Source: Elymus sibiricus (taxonomy: Eukaryota > Streptophyta > Magnoliopsida > Poales > Poaceae). Taken from it: 64,000 nt of DNA. The translations under genes were made by a program, and so were the position numbers. The stretch is taken from contig CM077676.1 of NCBI GenBank assembly GCA_039707655.1, forward strand, positions 240,082,866-240,146,865. Reading direction: 5' to 3'. Shown one piece after another: positions 1 to 12,544 of this stretch. Below the pieces are notes generated by a model that searched no databases, was not told the DNA's origin, and worked only from the letters and a program-made list of their open reading frames with translations. Numbering within the stretch: position 1 is the stretch's first letter; each line of letters starts with the position of its first letter.

Positions 1-154
1 CCACACGATATATGTTTTCGGGCTCAATGCGAGTCTGTCATCCTTGTGCTAGCCTGACCTGTTTCTCGTTCCAGTGATGACGACCACAAACCGGATTATC
101 TCATAATCCTTATCGCATGGCCATGCTTATGTTGGTCGGATCACACAAGGGGCC

Positions 155-1664
155 TGATAACCCACAAGTATAGGGGATCAATTGTAGCCTTTCTCGATAA
201 GTAAGAGTGTTGAACCCAACGAGGAGCTAAAGGGAGAATTAATATTCCATTCAAGTTCTATCGACCACTGATACAACTCTACGCACACTTAACGTTCGCT
301 TTACCTAGAACAAGAATAAAACTACTTTGTAGGTGTAAGGATAAGTTTGTACGAAATAAACTACAAGTACTTAGCGAGATAATAAAGCTAGGATTACTTT
401 GCAAGACAATAAAAGTTAGTTGTTATAGTAGAGAGCTTTTTGTAGAACGATGAGAAAGATTGTCCATAGGCAATTGAATATGACATGTGTGATAATTATT
501 ATATGCAATGAGGGAGAGGCATACGCTAACATACATTCCGTACATGGATCATATGCACTTATGATTGGAACTCTAGCAAGCATCCGCAACTACTAAAGAT
601 CATTAGGGTAAAACCCAACCATAGCATTAAGTAAAAAGTCCCCTTTACTCCCATACGCAACAACCCCCTTACTCGGGTATAAGCTTCTGTCACTCTCGCC
701 ACCCACTATAAGCGAATCATGAACGTATTGCAAAACCCTACAGCGGTAATCCCACACGCTTGTGCGACATGGAGGGCACCGTAGGACAGCACCAATTTAA
801 CATACAACTCATATCAATCACACCATACCACAATTAACCCGTAGGACAAAAAGAAATCTACTCAAACATCATAGGATGGCAACACATCATTGGATAATAA
901 TATGTAGCATTAAGCACCATGTTCAAGTAGAGAATTACAGCGGGAATAGAGAGGTCACACCACTGCATAGAGGGGAAGAGAGTTGGTGATGACGGCGGCG
1001 AATTTGTTGGTGTAGATCGCCGTCACGATGGTTCCCCCGACGGCACTCCGGCGCCACCGGAAGAGAGGGGGAGAGAGACCCCCTCCTCCTTCTTCTTGCT
1101 TGGCCTCCTCCCAAGATGGAAGGAGAGTTTCCCCTCTGGTCCAGGGCCGCCATGGCTCCCGGAGAGCAGGATCCCCTCCGAGATTGGATCTATCTCTCTC
1201 TCTGTTTCTCTTCTGTTTCGCGTCCCCATTTTCTGGCCCTTCACCGTTTCTTATATTCCTGGAGATCCGTAACTCCGATTGGGCTGAAATTTTGAGGGAA
1301 TTTTTATCCTGATATTATCTTTCTTGCGGCGAAAGAAGGGCTCCAACTGACTTACAAGGGAGTTACAAGGCAACACGGCGCGCCATACCCCCCATGGCGT
1401 GCCCTGTTACCTTGTGGGTTCCTCGGGCACCGTCTTGCGTTGATTCTTCTTCCAAAAAATCATATATATTCCAAAATAAATCTATTTCGTTTTATATGGA
1501 TTTTCTATGAAACAAAAATCATGCAAAAAACAGGAACTGGCACTAGGCACTGGATCAATATGTTAGTCCCAAAAAATAATATAAAATGTTGCCAAAAGTA
1601 TGTGAAAGTTGTAGAATATTGGCATGAAACAATCAAAAATTATAAATATGATGGAGACGTATTA
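155..1664 (-). mobile_element. Solo Gypsy-type LTR with GGGCC TSD
   Basis: A 1510-bp solo LTR on the minus strand sits between GGGCC at 150-154 and 1665-1669. On its own strand it starts TAATACGTCTCC, where related LTRs have TGATACGTCTCC, so the first G has mutated to A, and it ends GTGGGTTATCA. It contains the GC-rich hairpin (arms about 1364-1384 and 1395-1416) seen upstream of the TATA box in elements A, B and C. No internal sequence remains, as expected from LTR-LTR recombination. The open frames at 935-1312 fall in this LTR and are not genes. Confidence 0.85.
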
Positions 1665-2150
1665 GGGCCCAGAGTATATCTCTCCTGATCGGAGGGGCAA
1701 ATCCCATCTTACTCGACCATGTCTCGCAGCATGGGTCTGGACAAGCCCGAAACCTACCTTTATAACTACCCAGTTACGGAGTAGCGTTTGTTCAGCCCAA
1801 AGGAGGTCTGTCACCATCCCGAGTACATGCACCAGCTCAGGTATTAGGACATAGAACGCATGTTGTACTAGAGACTCACAGATGACATATCGCTGCATCT
1901 CATAGTCGGGTCTGTCCGACTCGGACCTTATCTTGACTCGGATCCGACTATGTCAAATCCGACCAGTTCCTTCCGAGTCCATATTATCCGGCTAGCATCC
2001 AATGCTCCATGGCTAGTGAGACCGAGCCATCCGCCGTGTCATATGCTAGTCTAGTCAGCTGCGCGTCCACACATCCCTTTCGACTAGGGACCTTTTAGGA
2101 CAGTCATCATACAATGCATAGCCCCACAAACAAGTCACGCACATACTTGT

Positions 2151-3678
2151 TGATACGTCTCCAACGTATCTATAATTTTTTATTGTTCCATGCTATTATA
2201 GTATCAATCTTGGATGTTTTATATACACTTACAAGCAATTATATATCATTTTTTGGGACTAACCTATTAACTTAGTGCCTACTGCCAGTTGCTGTTTTTT
2301 GCCTGTTTTTGGTTTTTCAGAATATCAGTACCAAACGAAGTCCAAATGCCACGAAACTTTTTGGAGATTTTTTTCTGGACAAAATAGACACTACAAGCTT
2401 CGGGAGAGGGCCAGAAGACAGAGGAGGTGGCCACGTGGTGCCTCATGGGCCCATCTCTGCCCCGTTTGACCTAATTCCACCTCTATAAATACTCTAAAAT
2501 CGGGAAACCAACAGAGGAGTCCATGAAATACTTTTTCCGCCACCGCAAGTTCCTGTTCTCGAGAGATCCCATCTGGAGACCTTTTCCGGCACTCTGCCGG
2601 AGGGGGATTCGACCACGGAAGGGCTCTACATCAACCTTGCTGCCCTTCCGATGATGCGTGAGTAGTTTACCATAGACCTACGGGTCCATAGTTAGTAGCT
2701 AGATGGCTTCTTCTCTCTATTTGATCATCAATACAATGTTCTCCTTGATGTTCTTGGAGTTCTATCCGATGTAATCACTTTTTGCGGTGTGTTTGTTGGG
2801 ATCCGATGAATTGTGAGTTTATGATCAGATTATCCATGAATATTATTTGAGTTTTCTCTGAACTCATTTATGCATGATTGTTATAGCTTCATATTTCTCT
2901 CCGATCTATTGATCTGGTTTGGCCAACTACATTGATTTATCTTGCAATGGGAGAGGTGCTTTGTAATGGGTTCGATCTTGCAGTGCTCAATCCCAATGAC
3001 AGTAGGGGACATGACACGTATTGTATCATTGCTATTAAGGATAAAAATATGGGGTTTATTCATGCGAGAGTTTACTTTGTCTACAGCATGTCATCTTGCT
3101 TAAGGCGTTACTCCATTCTTTATGAACTTAATACTCTAGATGCATGCTGGATAGCGGTCGATGTGTGGAGTAATAGTAGTAGATGCAGGCAGGAGTCGGT
3201 CTACTTGTCTCGGACGTGATGCCTATATACATGATCATTGCCTTGGATATCGTCATGATTATTTGCTTTTCTATAATTTGCCCATCGTAATTTGTTTACC
3301 CACCGTATGCTATTTTCAAGAGAGAAGCCTCTAGTGAAAACTATGGCCCCCGGGTCTACCTTTATCATATATTAAAAAACCCAAAAATACTATGCTGCAA
3401 TTTTACTTAATTTATTTTATTTTGTATTTTTGTTCGATCTATCTATCTATCACCATACAATTTAATCTTGCAATTAACCACCATGGGATTGACAACCATT
3501 TGCTCGCGTTGGGTGCAAGGATTTGTTATTTTGTGTGCAGGTGCTGCAAATGAGTTGTTGCGTGATTCTCCTACTAGATTGATAACCTTGGTTTCATAAC
3601 TGAGGGAAATACTTATCTCTACTATACTGCATCATCCCCTCCTCTTCGGGGAAATCCCAACGCAGCTCACAAGTAGCA
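2151..3678 (+). repeat. 5' LTR of element A
   Basis: The LTR starts TGATACGTCTCCAACG and ends CACAAGTAGCA. It is 1528 bp against 1563 bp for the 3' copy. Most of the shortfall is a deletion at about 2437-2440 that removes one arm and the loop of the U3 hairpin present in the 3' LTR at 7451-7486. Confidence 0.9.
2484..2490 (+). promoter_or_regulatory. LTR TATA box, element A
   Basis: TATAAAT follows the conserved stretch CCGTTTGACCTAATTCCAC and is matched in the 3' LTR at 7530-7536. Its place a few hundred bases into the LTR fits a U3 promoter. Confidence 0.6.
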
Positions 3679-3689
3679 GGAAGAATTTC

Positions 3690-3707
3690 TGGCACCGTTG
3701 CCGGGGA
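3690..3707 (+). promoter_or_regulatory. Primer binding site (tRNA-Asp), element A
   Basis: TGGCACCGTTGCCGGGGA lies 11 bases after the 5' LTR. It matches the reverse complement of the 3' end of plant tRNA-Asp (GTC), including the CCA-derived TGG, with one mismatch (A for G at the fifth base). Confidence 0.8.
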
Positions 3708-3877
3708 GACATCATCAACATCTATCAAGTACCTACGCATAAACTTTCATCTCCTTGCATTTATTTTATTTGCCTTTGCCTCTCGTTTTCATCTCCCCCA
3801 CTTCAAAAAAAAAATTACAAAAAAAAATACAAAAAAAAATTCGTTTGCCGTTTTCCTCGTTTGCTCGTTTTATCGTT

Positions 3878-4696
3878 ATGGCTAGTTCTTCCCTTTTTAT
3901 GTGTACCCCTGAAAATGAAGTTCTCAATTTTAAGCAAAGGGGAGGAGAAAATTTAAAAGATGCTTGGTATAGGATTTGCGGTGCTCATAATAGATCAATT
4001 CGTAAGCAATCTACTACCATCCTTCTTCGCAATTTTTATGTGGGTGTTACTACTTGGTATAGATTTGTACTAGACACTATCACTGGAGGGAATTTCTTGA
4101 GTAGTCACCCTATGGATGCTTTCAATGCTATGGGAAATTTAGTAGGATCACCACCTATCACTATTAATGAAACCATCTTAACCTTGGAACATGTTATGCA
4201 AAGGTTAGATACTATTGAAAATAAAATGCCTACCATAGAGCATATTGAAAATTTAGATAAAAAGATTCACAATCATGTTACTCAGTTTGGATCAAAGGTA
4301 GGGATTACTCTTAAGATGCTAAAAGAGAAAGAACCAATAATTAATGAAAGGATGGAACAAAGTCCCGCTAGGATTGATAAGTTGGAAGAAATTATTAATA
4401 ATTTGGGTTCTGCTTTTTCTTCCGCTAAAACTATTGAAAAGACCCCTCCTAGAAAGAATTGCAAGTTTATATATGTTCCTAAAAACAAGGGTGCTACACC
4501 CAGCAGCCACAGTGATGGTCTTAAAATGATTAGTGTCTACCCCAATTTTGTTGAATTGATAAAGAAACCCACTTATGAGAATAAATTCCTTAACTTTGTT
4601 CCAAGGAGCGTGATCATTAAAAATATGCATGCTAGAACTCCTAGGAAATATGGATGTGTGATTGAGGAATTGGAAACCAAAGATGACAATACTTGA
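3878..4696 (+). CDS. Gag-like protein of element A (272 aa)
   Basis: This is the only substantial ORF of element A. I place the start at ATG 3878 (MASSSLFMCTPENEV), because element C has an ATG at the same place giving the same 272-aa length; the frame is open upstream to about 3755 but there it is T-rich leader. The stretch NFKQRGGENLKDAWYRI resembles the amphipathic core of Gypsy/Athila gag proteins, which drives capsid assembly. A coiled-coil-like middle (residues about 90-185, rich in E, K, I and L) follows, and the end is acidic (EELETKDDNT). No zinc knuckle or protease is visible. It probably supplies or modifies a particle for a non-autonomous element. The frame is intact. Confidence 0.7.
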   Translation: MASSSLFMCTPENEVLNFKQRGGENLKDAWYRICGAHNRSIRKQSTTILLRNFYVGVTTWYRFVLDTITGGNFLSSHPMDAFNAMGNLVGSPPITINETILTLEHVMQRLDTIENKMPTIEHIENLDKKIHNHVTQFGSKVGITLKMLKEKEPIINERMEQSPARIDKLEEIINNLGSAFSSAKTIEKTPPRKNCKFIYVPKNKGATPSSHSDGLKMISVYPNFVELIKKPTYENKFLNFVPRSVIIKNMHARTPRKYGCVIEELETKDDNT

Positions 4697-7146
4697 AACT
4701 ATGCATTATGCCTAGCTAGAGGCATAAAACAATAGCGCTTGTTGGGAGACAACCCAACGAATAAAATAAATTTTTGCTTTTATCTTCTGTTTTCTGTGCA
4801 CACAATTATGCTACTGTTATGATTGTGTTTTTATGTTTTAATTAGTGTTTGTGCCAAGTAAAGCCTTTGGGATGATTTGGATGATAGTTGACTTGATTCT
4901 GTACAAAAACAGAAACTTTTGCGTCCAGTGCAGAAATTCTAAAAAATCACTGGAGCATAAAAAAATTCTCAATTTTTTGCACATGATTGATATACAAATT
5001 GCACACGTTGTCCTAATTTTTCATAATTTTTGGAGTTACAGAAGTATGGTCAATATTCAGATTGCTACAGACTGTTTTGTTTTTGACAGATTCTGTTTTT
5101 GATGCATTGTTTTGCTTGTTTTGATGAAACTATGGATTGTATCGGGGGGTATAAACCATGGAAAAGTTAGAATACAGTAGGTATAATGCAAAAATAAAAT
5201 ATGAATGGGTTTGCAAAAGTACTTAAAGTAGTGATTTGTTTTATTATACTAACGGATCTCACGAAGGTTTTGTTGAGTTTTGTGTGATTGAAGTTTTCAA
5301 GTTTTGGGTGAGATCACGATGGATGAAGGAATAAGGAGTGGCAAAAGCCTAAGATTGGGGATGCCCAAGGCACACCAAGGTAATATTCAAGGAAGACTCA
5401 AGCGTCTAAGGTTGGGGATGCCCCGGAAGGCATCCCCTCTTTCTTCTACCAACCATCGGTAATTTTACTTGGAGCTATATTTTTATTCGTAACATATCAT
5501 GAGTTTTGCTTGGAGCGTCATGTCTTATATGAGTCTTTGCTTTGTTTTCTTTTTATTTTGTCACAATCATCTTTGCTGGACACACTTATTTGAGAGAGCC
5601 ATACATTTATCATGATTTGTTAGAATGCTCTATGTGCTTCACTTAAATCTTTTAAGCTAGGCAGTTGCTCTAGTGCTTCACTTATATCTTTTTGAGCACG
5701 GCGGTGATTAAATTTTGAAGAAATATTTGCACTGTCATGCTTCACTTATATTATTTTGAGAGTTGATAAGATTAAATTTTGAAGAAATATTTGCACTCTC
5801 ATGCTTCACTTATATCTTTTTGAGAGTTGATAATAGTAATGGTAATTTGCACAAGATATGAATTTGATCCCAAAGTGATGAATATTCAAGAGGGATATAA
5901 TAAAAACTTTCATATAGATCATTGGATACGATAAGTTTGATTCCTTGCAATAGTTTTGCGATATGGAGATGATAATATGTGAGTCATGTTAGTGAGTAAT
6001 TGTGATTTAGTAAGAATATTAGTGTTAAGGTTTGTGATTCCCTATGCATGCACATAAAGTCAATAGTTATGCAACGAAATTATATCCTACTTATGGTGCA
6101 TTATTCAGTGGTAGTTATGTTCAATGCATGTTTATGACCGTTTTCGCTTTTTGGTTGGTCGCTTCTCAATCTATTTGCTAGCCTTCATTTGTACTAAGCG
6201 GGAATGCTGCTTGTGCATCCAACTCCTTAAACCCAAAGTTGTGCCAATTGAGTCCACCATACCTACATATATGCGGTATTTCCTTGCCGTTCCAAGTAAA
6301 TTTGCATGTGCCAACTCTAATTTTTCAAAATAATTTTCCGTTTTGTGTGCCCGTACCGCTCATGAAGCGGCAGGGGGTGGCCAATATTTTCCATGCTAGG
6401 TGTGTTATTCTCACGATGAGTGTTTATTCACTTGTCATTGCACGAGAAAGTGGCAAGGTATTAGGGATGCCCAGTCCCGAAATGAAAAAAATAATATGAT
6501 GATAATAATAAATTCCTTGGAAAGTGTTGGTATGGAAGGCACTTGTGGATACGGCTAGCCATGGATTGTGAAAGAATGGTGGAAAGGAAATAAACTTTAT
6601 TTTCTGTTTGGGAACCGCCTATAATGTGTCTAGCATGGAAGATATTGGGAATTCTTGGTCGTTTTCGTTGACAGGAAAAGCATGCCTCTCAAAATAATTT
6701 TATCTCTCTAATTTAAGCCTTGAGCTCTAGCACCTCTACAAATCTTTGCTTCCCTCTGCGAAGGGCCTATCTATTTACTTTTATGCAATTTTTATTTTTA
6801 TTTTGAGTCTCCATCTTCTCTTACAAAGCAACAACTAGAGAGCACTATTGTCATACTTGTGCATTAGGTGTAGCTAATATTGAGTGTGTTTCATGAATGG
6901 ATCAATGATTGAGCATAATGGGCTAGGGATAACTTTCTTTAGCGTTGATATTTTGAAAGACATGGTTGCTTGTTAGTATGCTTGAGTATTTATGTCTTCA
7001 TGTCAAACTATAGACTATTGCTTTGAATCATTCAAGTCCAAATGTCCATGCTACAAAAGAAAAGAGTATATGATGAATATGATGGGTAGCATTCCACATC
7101 AAAAATTCTATTTTTATCATTTACCTACTCGAGGACGAGCAGGAAT
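4697..7146 (+). other. Noncoding internal region of element A
   Basis: No coding frame is supported here. It holds about 70-bp degenerate tandem repeats at 5630-5835 (units with GCTTCACTTATAT and TTTTGAGAGTTGAT) and, at about 6110-6850, a block that is clearly similar to parts of elements B (21460-22170) and C (49360-50090). That block contains a small perfect stem, CCGCT-CATGA-AGCGG, at about 6357-6371. The polypurine tract follows. Confidence 0.75.
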
Positions 7147-7162
7147 TAAGCTTGGGGATGCT
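7147..7162 (+). promoter_or_regulatory. Polypurine tract, element A
   Basis: The stretch TTAAGCTTGGGGATGC lies directly before the 3' LTR start TGATACG, where plus-strand DNA priming is expected. Elements B and C have close equivalents. Confidence 0.65.
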
Positions 7163-8725
7163 TGATACGTCTCCAACGTATCTATAGTTTTTGTTTGTTC
7201 CATGCTATTATAGTATCAATCTTGGATGTTTTATATACACTTACAAGCAATTATATATCATTTTTTGGGACTAACCTATTAACTTAGTGCCCAGTGCTAG
7301 TTGCTGTTTTTTGCCTGTTTTTGGTTTTTTAGAATATCAGTACCAAACGAAGTCCAAATGCCACGAAACTTTTTGGAGATTTTTTTCTGGACAAAATAGA
7401 CACTAGAAGCTTCGGGAGAGGGTCAGAAGACAGAGGAGGTGGCCACAAGCCACCAGGGCGCGCCCAGGGGCAGGCGCGCCCTGGCGCCTCATGGGCCCAT
7501 CTCTGCCCCGTTTGACCTAATTCCACCTCTATAAATACTCTAAAATCGGGAAACCAACAGAGGAGTCCACGAAATACTTTTTCCCCCACCGCAAGTTCCT
7601 GTTCTCGAGAGATCCCATCTGGAGGCCTTTTCCGGCACTCTGCCGGAGGGGGATTCGACCACGGAGGGGCTCTACATCAACCTTGCTGCCCTTCCGATGA
7701 TGCGTGAGTAGTTTACCACAGACCTATGGGTCCATAGTTAGTAGCTAGATCGCTTCTTCTCTCTATTTGATCTTCAATACAATGTTCTCCTTGATGTTCT
7801 TGGAGTTATATCCGATGTAATCACTTTTTGCGGTGTGTTTGTTGGAATCCGATGAATTGTGAGTTTATGATCAGATTATCCATGAATATTATTTGAGTTT
7901 TCTCTGAACTCTTTTATGCATGATTGTTATAGCTTCGTATTTCTCTCTGATCTATTGATTTGGTTTGGCCAACTAGATTGATTTATCTTGCAATGGGAGA
8001 GGTGCTTTGTAATGGATTCGATCTTGCGGTGCTCAATCCCACTGATAGTAGGGGACATGACACGTATTGTATCATTGCTATTAAGGATAAAAAGATGGGG
8101 TTTATTCATGCGTTAGTTTACTTTGTCAACATCATGTCATCTTGCTTAAGGAGTTACTCCGTTCTTTATGAACTTAATACTCTAGATGCATGCTGGATAG
8201 CGGTCGATGTGTGGAGTAATAGTAGTAGATGCAGACAGGAGTCGGTCTACTTGTCTAGGACGTGATGCCTATATACATGATCATTGCCTTGGATATCGTC
8301 ATGATTATTTGCTTTTCTATCAATTGCCCAACAGTAATTTGTTTACCCACCGTATGCTATTTTCAAGAGAGAAGCCTCTAGTGAAAACTATGGCCCCCGG
8401 GTCTACCTTTGTCATATATTAAAAAACCCAAAAATACTTTGCTGCAATTTTACTTAATTTATTTTATTTTGTATTTTTGTTCGATCTATCTATCTATCAC
8501 CATACAATTTAATCTTGCAATTAACCACCAAGGGATTGACAACCCCTTGTTCGCGTTGGGTGCAAGGATTTGTTATTTTGTGTGCAGGTGCTGCTAATGA
8601 GTTGTTGCGTTATTCTCCTACTGGATTGATAACCTTGGTTTCATAACTGAGGGAAATACTTATCTCTACTATACCGCATCATCCCCTCCTCTTCGGGGAA
8701 ATCCCAAGGCAGCTCACAAGTAGCA
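7163..8725 (+). repeat. 3' LTR of element A
   Basis: This 1563-bp LTR runs from TGATACGTCTCC to CAAGTAGCA. Unlike the 5' copy it keeps the full U3 hairpin (arms 7451-7464 and 7473-7486) before its TATA box at 7530-7536. Confidence 0.9.
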
Positions 8726-8827
8726 CTTGTTGATACACATCATTGATAATGTCCAAGGACTATCTTTATTCATAAACACATAGGAAATATCATCATACAT
8801 GATTGTCTCTAGGGCATATCTCCAACA

Positions 8828-8847
8828 GTCTCCCACTTGCACTAGAG
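8828..8847 (-). promoter_or_regulatory. Copia polypurine tract
   Basis: On the minus strand CTCTAGTGCAAGTGGGAGAC immediately precedes the LTR start TGTTGGAGATAT, the usual arrangement for priming plus-strand DNA. Confidence 0.75.
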
Positions 8848-11671
8848 TCAATCAAATAGACATCGTATGCCCATAGCTCTAACGTGCCCCTCATGCTTGG
8901 GTTGTGGAAGTGGTTAGTCAACGGATCTGCAACATTTGCATCCGTGTGAATTTTGCATAACTCTACATCACCACTCTTTACGATCTTTCGTATCAGGTGA
9001 TATTTTTTATTTATGTGTCTGGTCTTGTGGTGATTCCTTGGCTCCTTGGCCTGTGCGATGGCACCATAATTATCACAATAAAGGTCCAACAGTTTTACCG
9101 AGGTTGGGAAAACACCAAGATCATCCAGAAAGTTCCGGATCCAAACACCTTCCTTTGCAGCTTCACAAGCCGCATTGTATTCGGCTTCTGTGGTAGAATC
9201 AGCACCGTATCTTGCTTGGAACTCATCCAGCTCACTGCTCCTCCGTTTGTGACGTACACGAATCTGGACTGTGATCGACAATCATCTCGGTCGGTTTGGA
9301 AACTAGCATCAGCGTAACCCTTTACGACGAGCTCTTCCTCACCTACATAAACTAGGAACATCTCTTTAGTCCTTTTAGGTACTTCAGAATAGTCTTTACC
9401 GCCCGCCAGTGACTCTCACCTGGGTTGGTCTGGTATCTGCTTGTTAAGCTTATTGCAAAAGCAACATCGGGCTGAGTACATATCATGTCATACATGATCG
9501 AACTGATTGCCGAAGCATATAGAATCTGACTCATCCTGCTTTGCTCATTAGCTGTCAAAGGACTCTGGGTCTCGCTTAGCTTTATACCATGTGAGATAGG
9601 CAAGAACCCCTTCTTGGCCTCACTCTTGTTGAACCATTTCAACACTTTGTCTATGTATGTGCTCTGGCTTAAGCCGAGCAGCCTCCTCGATCTATCTCTA
9701 TAGATCTTAATGCCCAATATGTAAACTGCTTCACCGAGGCCCTTCATAAAAAAATCCATTCAATGATTCCTTGACCAAGTTTAGCATCGAAACATCGTTT
9801 TCGATCAGCAATATGCCATCCACATACAGGATCAAAAACACTACCGAGCTCCCACTCAACTGCTTGTATAAACAAGAGTCCTCTTCGCTTTTGATGAAAC
9901 CGAGAGCAGTGACGACATCATCAAAACGAATATTCCAGCTCTGAGATGCTTGCCTCAACCCATAAATGGATCTCTTGAGCTTGCATACCTTACTAGCGCT
10001 AGTTGGATCAACAAAACCCTCGGGTTGTATCATATACACGTCCTCGGTTAAATTTCCGTGGAGGAAAGCCGTTTTGACATCCATCTGCCATATCTCGTAA
10101 TCGAAATATGCAGCTATAGCTAGTACGACCCTCACCTACTTCAACATCGCTACCGGCGAGTAAGTCTCATCGTAGTCTATTCCTTGAACTTGTCCATAAC
10201 CTTTAGCGACAAGCCAAGCTTTGTGGATTTGAACATTTCCATCCACATCGGTTTTCTTCTTAAAGACCCATTTGCAACCAATGGCAGTGACGCCAGGCGG
10301 TGGCTCAACCAAGTCCCGGACTTGATTTTCATCCATGGACTTTAACTCGGATCTCATGGCCTTCAGTCATGCCTCGGAATCCAGGCTCACCATCGCTTCC
10401 GCATACGTAGCCGGCTCATCGCTTTCCAGCAACAACACATCGCGCACTCTGCGCAATCTTTCTGACCTCCGTGGTTCCGGTGCCGCTTCCACCTCGGGTT
10501 CCCTGACAGACTTCGGTGTGATCACATCACCAGCAGAGTTGTCCCCAAGTGGTTCTCGAACTTCTTCGAGTTGCACCCGCCTCCCACTGGCTTCTCGCCC
10601 GAGAAACTCTTTCTCAAGGAAGAACCCGTTCCGAGCAACAAACATTTTGTTCTCTTCGCGGTTGTAGAAGCTATATCCCAAGGTTTCCCTCAGATATCCC
10701 ACAAATATGCACTTATCCAACTTGGGTGTAAGCTTGCCTGACATAAGTCACTTGATGAATGCTTCACAACCCCAAATCTTTAGAAAAGACAACTTGGGAC
10801 TCATCCGAGTCCACATCTCATGTGGTGTCTTGTCTATGGATTTAGATGGTACTCTATTGAGTGTAGAAGCTACAGTTTCTAGAGCGTATCCCCAGAATGA
10901 CAAGGGTAAATCTGATTTGCTCATCATAGATCGAACCATGTCTAACAAGGTACGATTCCTCCATTCCGACACACCATTTCTCTGTGGTGTACCCGGAGGT
11001 GTGAGTTGAGGTACTATACCTTGGCTTTTCAGATGATTATCAAACTCCTGGCTCATGTACTCACCTCCACGATCAGATTGTAGAAGCTTTATAGTCTTGC
11101 CGAGCTGATTTTCTACCTTGTTCTGAAACTCTTTGAACTTTTCAAAAGTTTCCGACTTGTGCCTCATCAAATAGATATATCCATATCTAATCAAGTCATC
11201 GGTAAAAGTAACGAAGTACTGATAGCCACCTCTAGCAGATGTGCTCATTGGACCACACACATCGCTATGTATAAGCTCCAACAGCTTAGACGCCCTCTCG
11301 CAACTCTTTGCAAAAGGAGACTTAGTCATCTTGCCGAGCAAGCATGATTCGCATGTCTCGAACGACCCGAAGTCGGATGAAGTTAGGAGCCCATCATCAT
11401 GGAGCTTCTTCATGCATTTCAGACTATTATGTCCAAGCCGGCAATGCCAGAAGTATGTCGGATTTATCTCATTAGGCTTATGCCTCTTGACATTCATATT
11501 ATAGACAGGTTTCGTTTCTAGATTCAAAATAAATTACCCATCAACTATGGGTGCATAGCCGTGGAACATTCCATTCAAAGATATCAAACAACCATTGTCC
11601 TTTAAACTGAATTCATAACCCTGACTCATCAAGCATAAGGCAGAAATAATGTTCCGACTAAGTGCAGGAAT
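8848..11671 (-). pseudogene. Copia pol (integrase, RT, RNase H), broken
   Basis: This is the C-terminal polyprotein of the Copia element. Reading leftward it shows the integrase zinc region (HCRLGH, then CESCLLGKMTK, about 11440-11330), catalytic-core landmarks (HSDVCGP, SDRGGEY, and a Glu in NGVSEW), reverse transcriptase (GCKWVFKKK, QMDVKTAFLHG, then YVDG near 9815 in place of the catalytic YVDD) and RNase H (KGYADASFQTD, then STTEAEYNAA). Stops interrupt one frame at 10748-10750, just below 10367 and at 10136-10138, and frameshifts lie near 9760, 9360 and 9280. At least the first stop fits CGA to TGA. The right end at 11671 is where the CACTA inserted; gag and protease continue at 56773. 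Confidence 0.88.
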
Positions 11672-12016
11672 CACTACAAAAAAAGACACATCCGTGACAT
11701 TATGGCCCGAACGAAAACTTTTTCTGTCATGGTTGTGACACTTCTATGACAATAATTGTGACAAAAACACGTATCATCATAGATGTGGTGGCCTCCTACT
11801 TCTATGACAAAAAAATATGACAGAAAATGGGCTTTTCGTCCTGGGCGGGCCGGAGACGCACCCGCATGACATTCTTTGGGCCGTCCATGACGTAAAAATC
11901 ATGGTAGAAGTGAGGGCGAGGAAATTTTCAGGGAGTTCCCGGTTACGGTGGGTGGTCGGGCCGAGCGATGCAGTGTGGTTTTGCGTGTTTCTCTCTCGTA
12001 CCCGCATGTGTGTGTG
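11672..12016. repeat. CACTA left terminus and subterminal repeats
   Basis: After the terminal CACTACAAAAAAA there are recurring short motifs such as ACACTTCTATGACAATAAT and TCTATGACAAAAA. The same style, in opposite orientation, fills 56560-56772. Such subterminal repeats bind the CACTA accessory protein in studied elements such as Spm. Confidence 0.7.
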
Positions 12017-12260
12017 AGGCGCTCGCTAACTGAACCCGAGCGAGGCGTACATTCGCTTACTGAACCCGAGCGATCGATCGCCCTCGCACTACATACTGAA
12101 CACGAGCGATCGATCCCTCGCACTACGTACTGAACCCGATCGATCCCTTCGCTGCTAACTGAACCCGAGCGATCCCTTCGCTGCTAACTGAACCCGAGAG
12201 ATCCCTTCGTTGCTAACTGAACCCGATCAATCCTTCTCGCTGCTTACTGAAGCCGATCGA
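12017..12260. repeat. Short tandem repeats with GAACCCGAGCGATC core
   Basis: About eight degenerate units of roughly 25-40 bp share CTAACTGAACCCGAGCGATC. They form part of the left subterminal region of the CACTA. Confidence 0.75.
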
Positions 12261-12544
12261 GCCCCCGTGCGAGACGTAGCCAGCCGGTGCTGGGTTGCCT
12301 CTCGATGAACAGTGCATGTTGCTGCCGCGCGCGCGATACACATAGACACAAGTCGAGACGCATCGATCGAGCCGGTTGGTTGGCTGTGGATGAACAGTTC
12401 TCGTTGCTGCCCCCGCTCGTACGCCCCACCCCAGCCGGTGGGGGTTGGATGAACAGGACCCCCGCCGTGTAGGCGGTTGGCGCTGGATGAACAGAACCCC
12501 GAGGAGCCCGTGCCGCGGTACGCCATATATACCCCAGCTGGTTG

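Larger units (their letters stand above)
2151..8725 (+). mobile_element. Gypsy element A, complete, non-autonomous
   Basis: This 6575-bp LTR retrotransposon has TSD CTTGT at 2146-2150 and 8726-8730. The parts in order are 5' LTR (2151-3678), tRNA-Asp primer site, a 272-aa gag-like ORF, a long noncoding internal region, a polypurine tract, and 3' LTR (7163-8725). There is no reverse transcriptase, integrase or protease, so it must depend on a partner element. By eye the two LTRs differ at about 6-7 of the first 210 bases. It is the same family as element C at 45299-51957. Confidence 0.92.
1..8827 (-). repeat. Copia 3' LTR, in three pieces
   Basis: The LTR begins on the minus strand at 8827 next to the polypurine tract. 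It continues 8827-8726, is interrupted by Gypsy element A, resumes 2150-1665, is interrupted by a solo LTR, and continues 154-1 beyond the window. The flanking duplications (CTTGT and GGGCC) prove the pieces were once joined. Only the part outside the two nested elements belongs to this LTR. Confidence 0.8.

Noticed and set aside
4282..4630. Antisense frames over the element A gag ORF
   Set aside because: They are shadows of the plus-strand ORF, which is conserved in element C.
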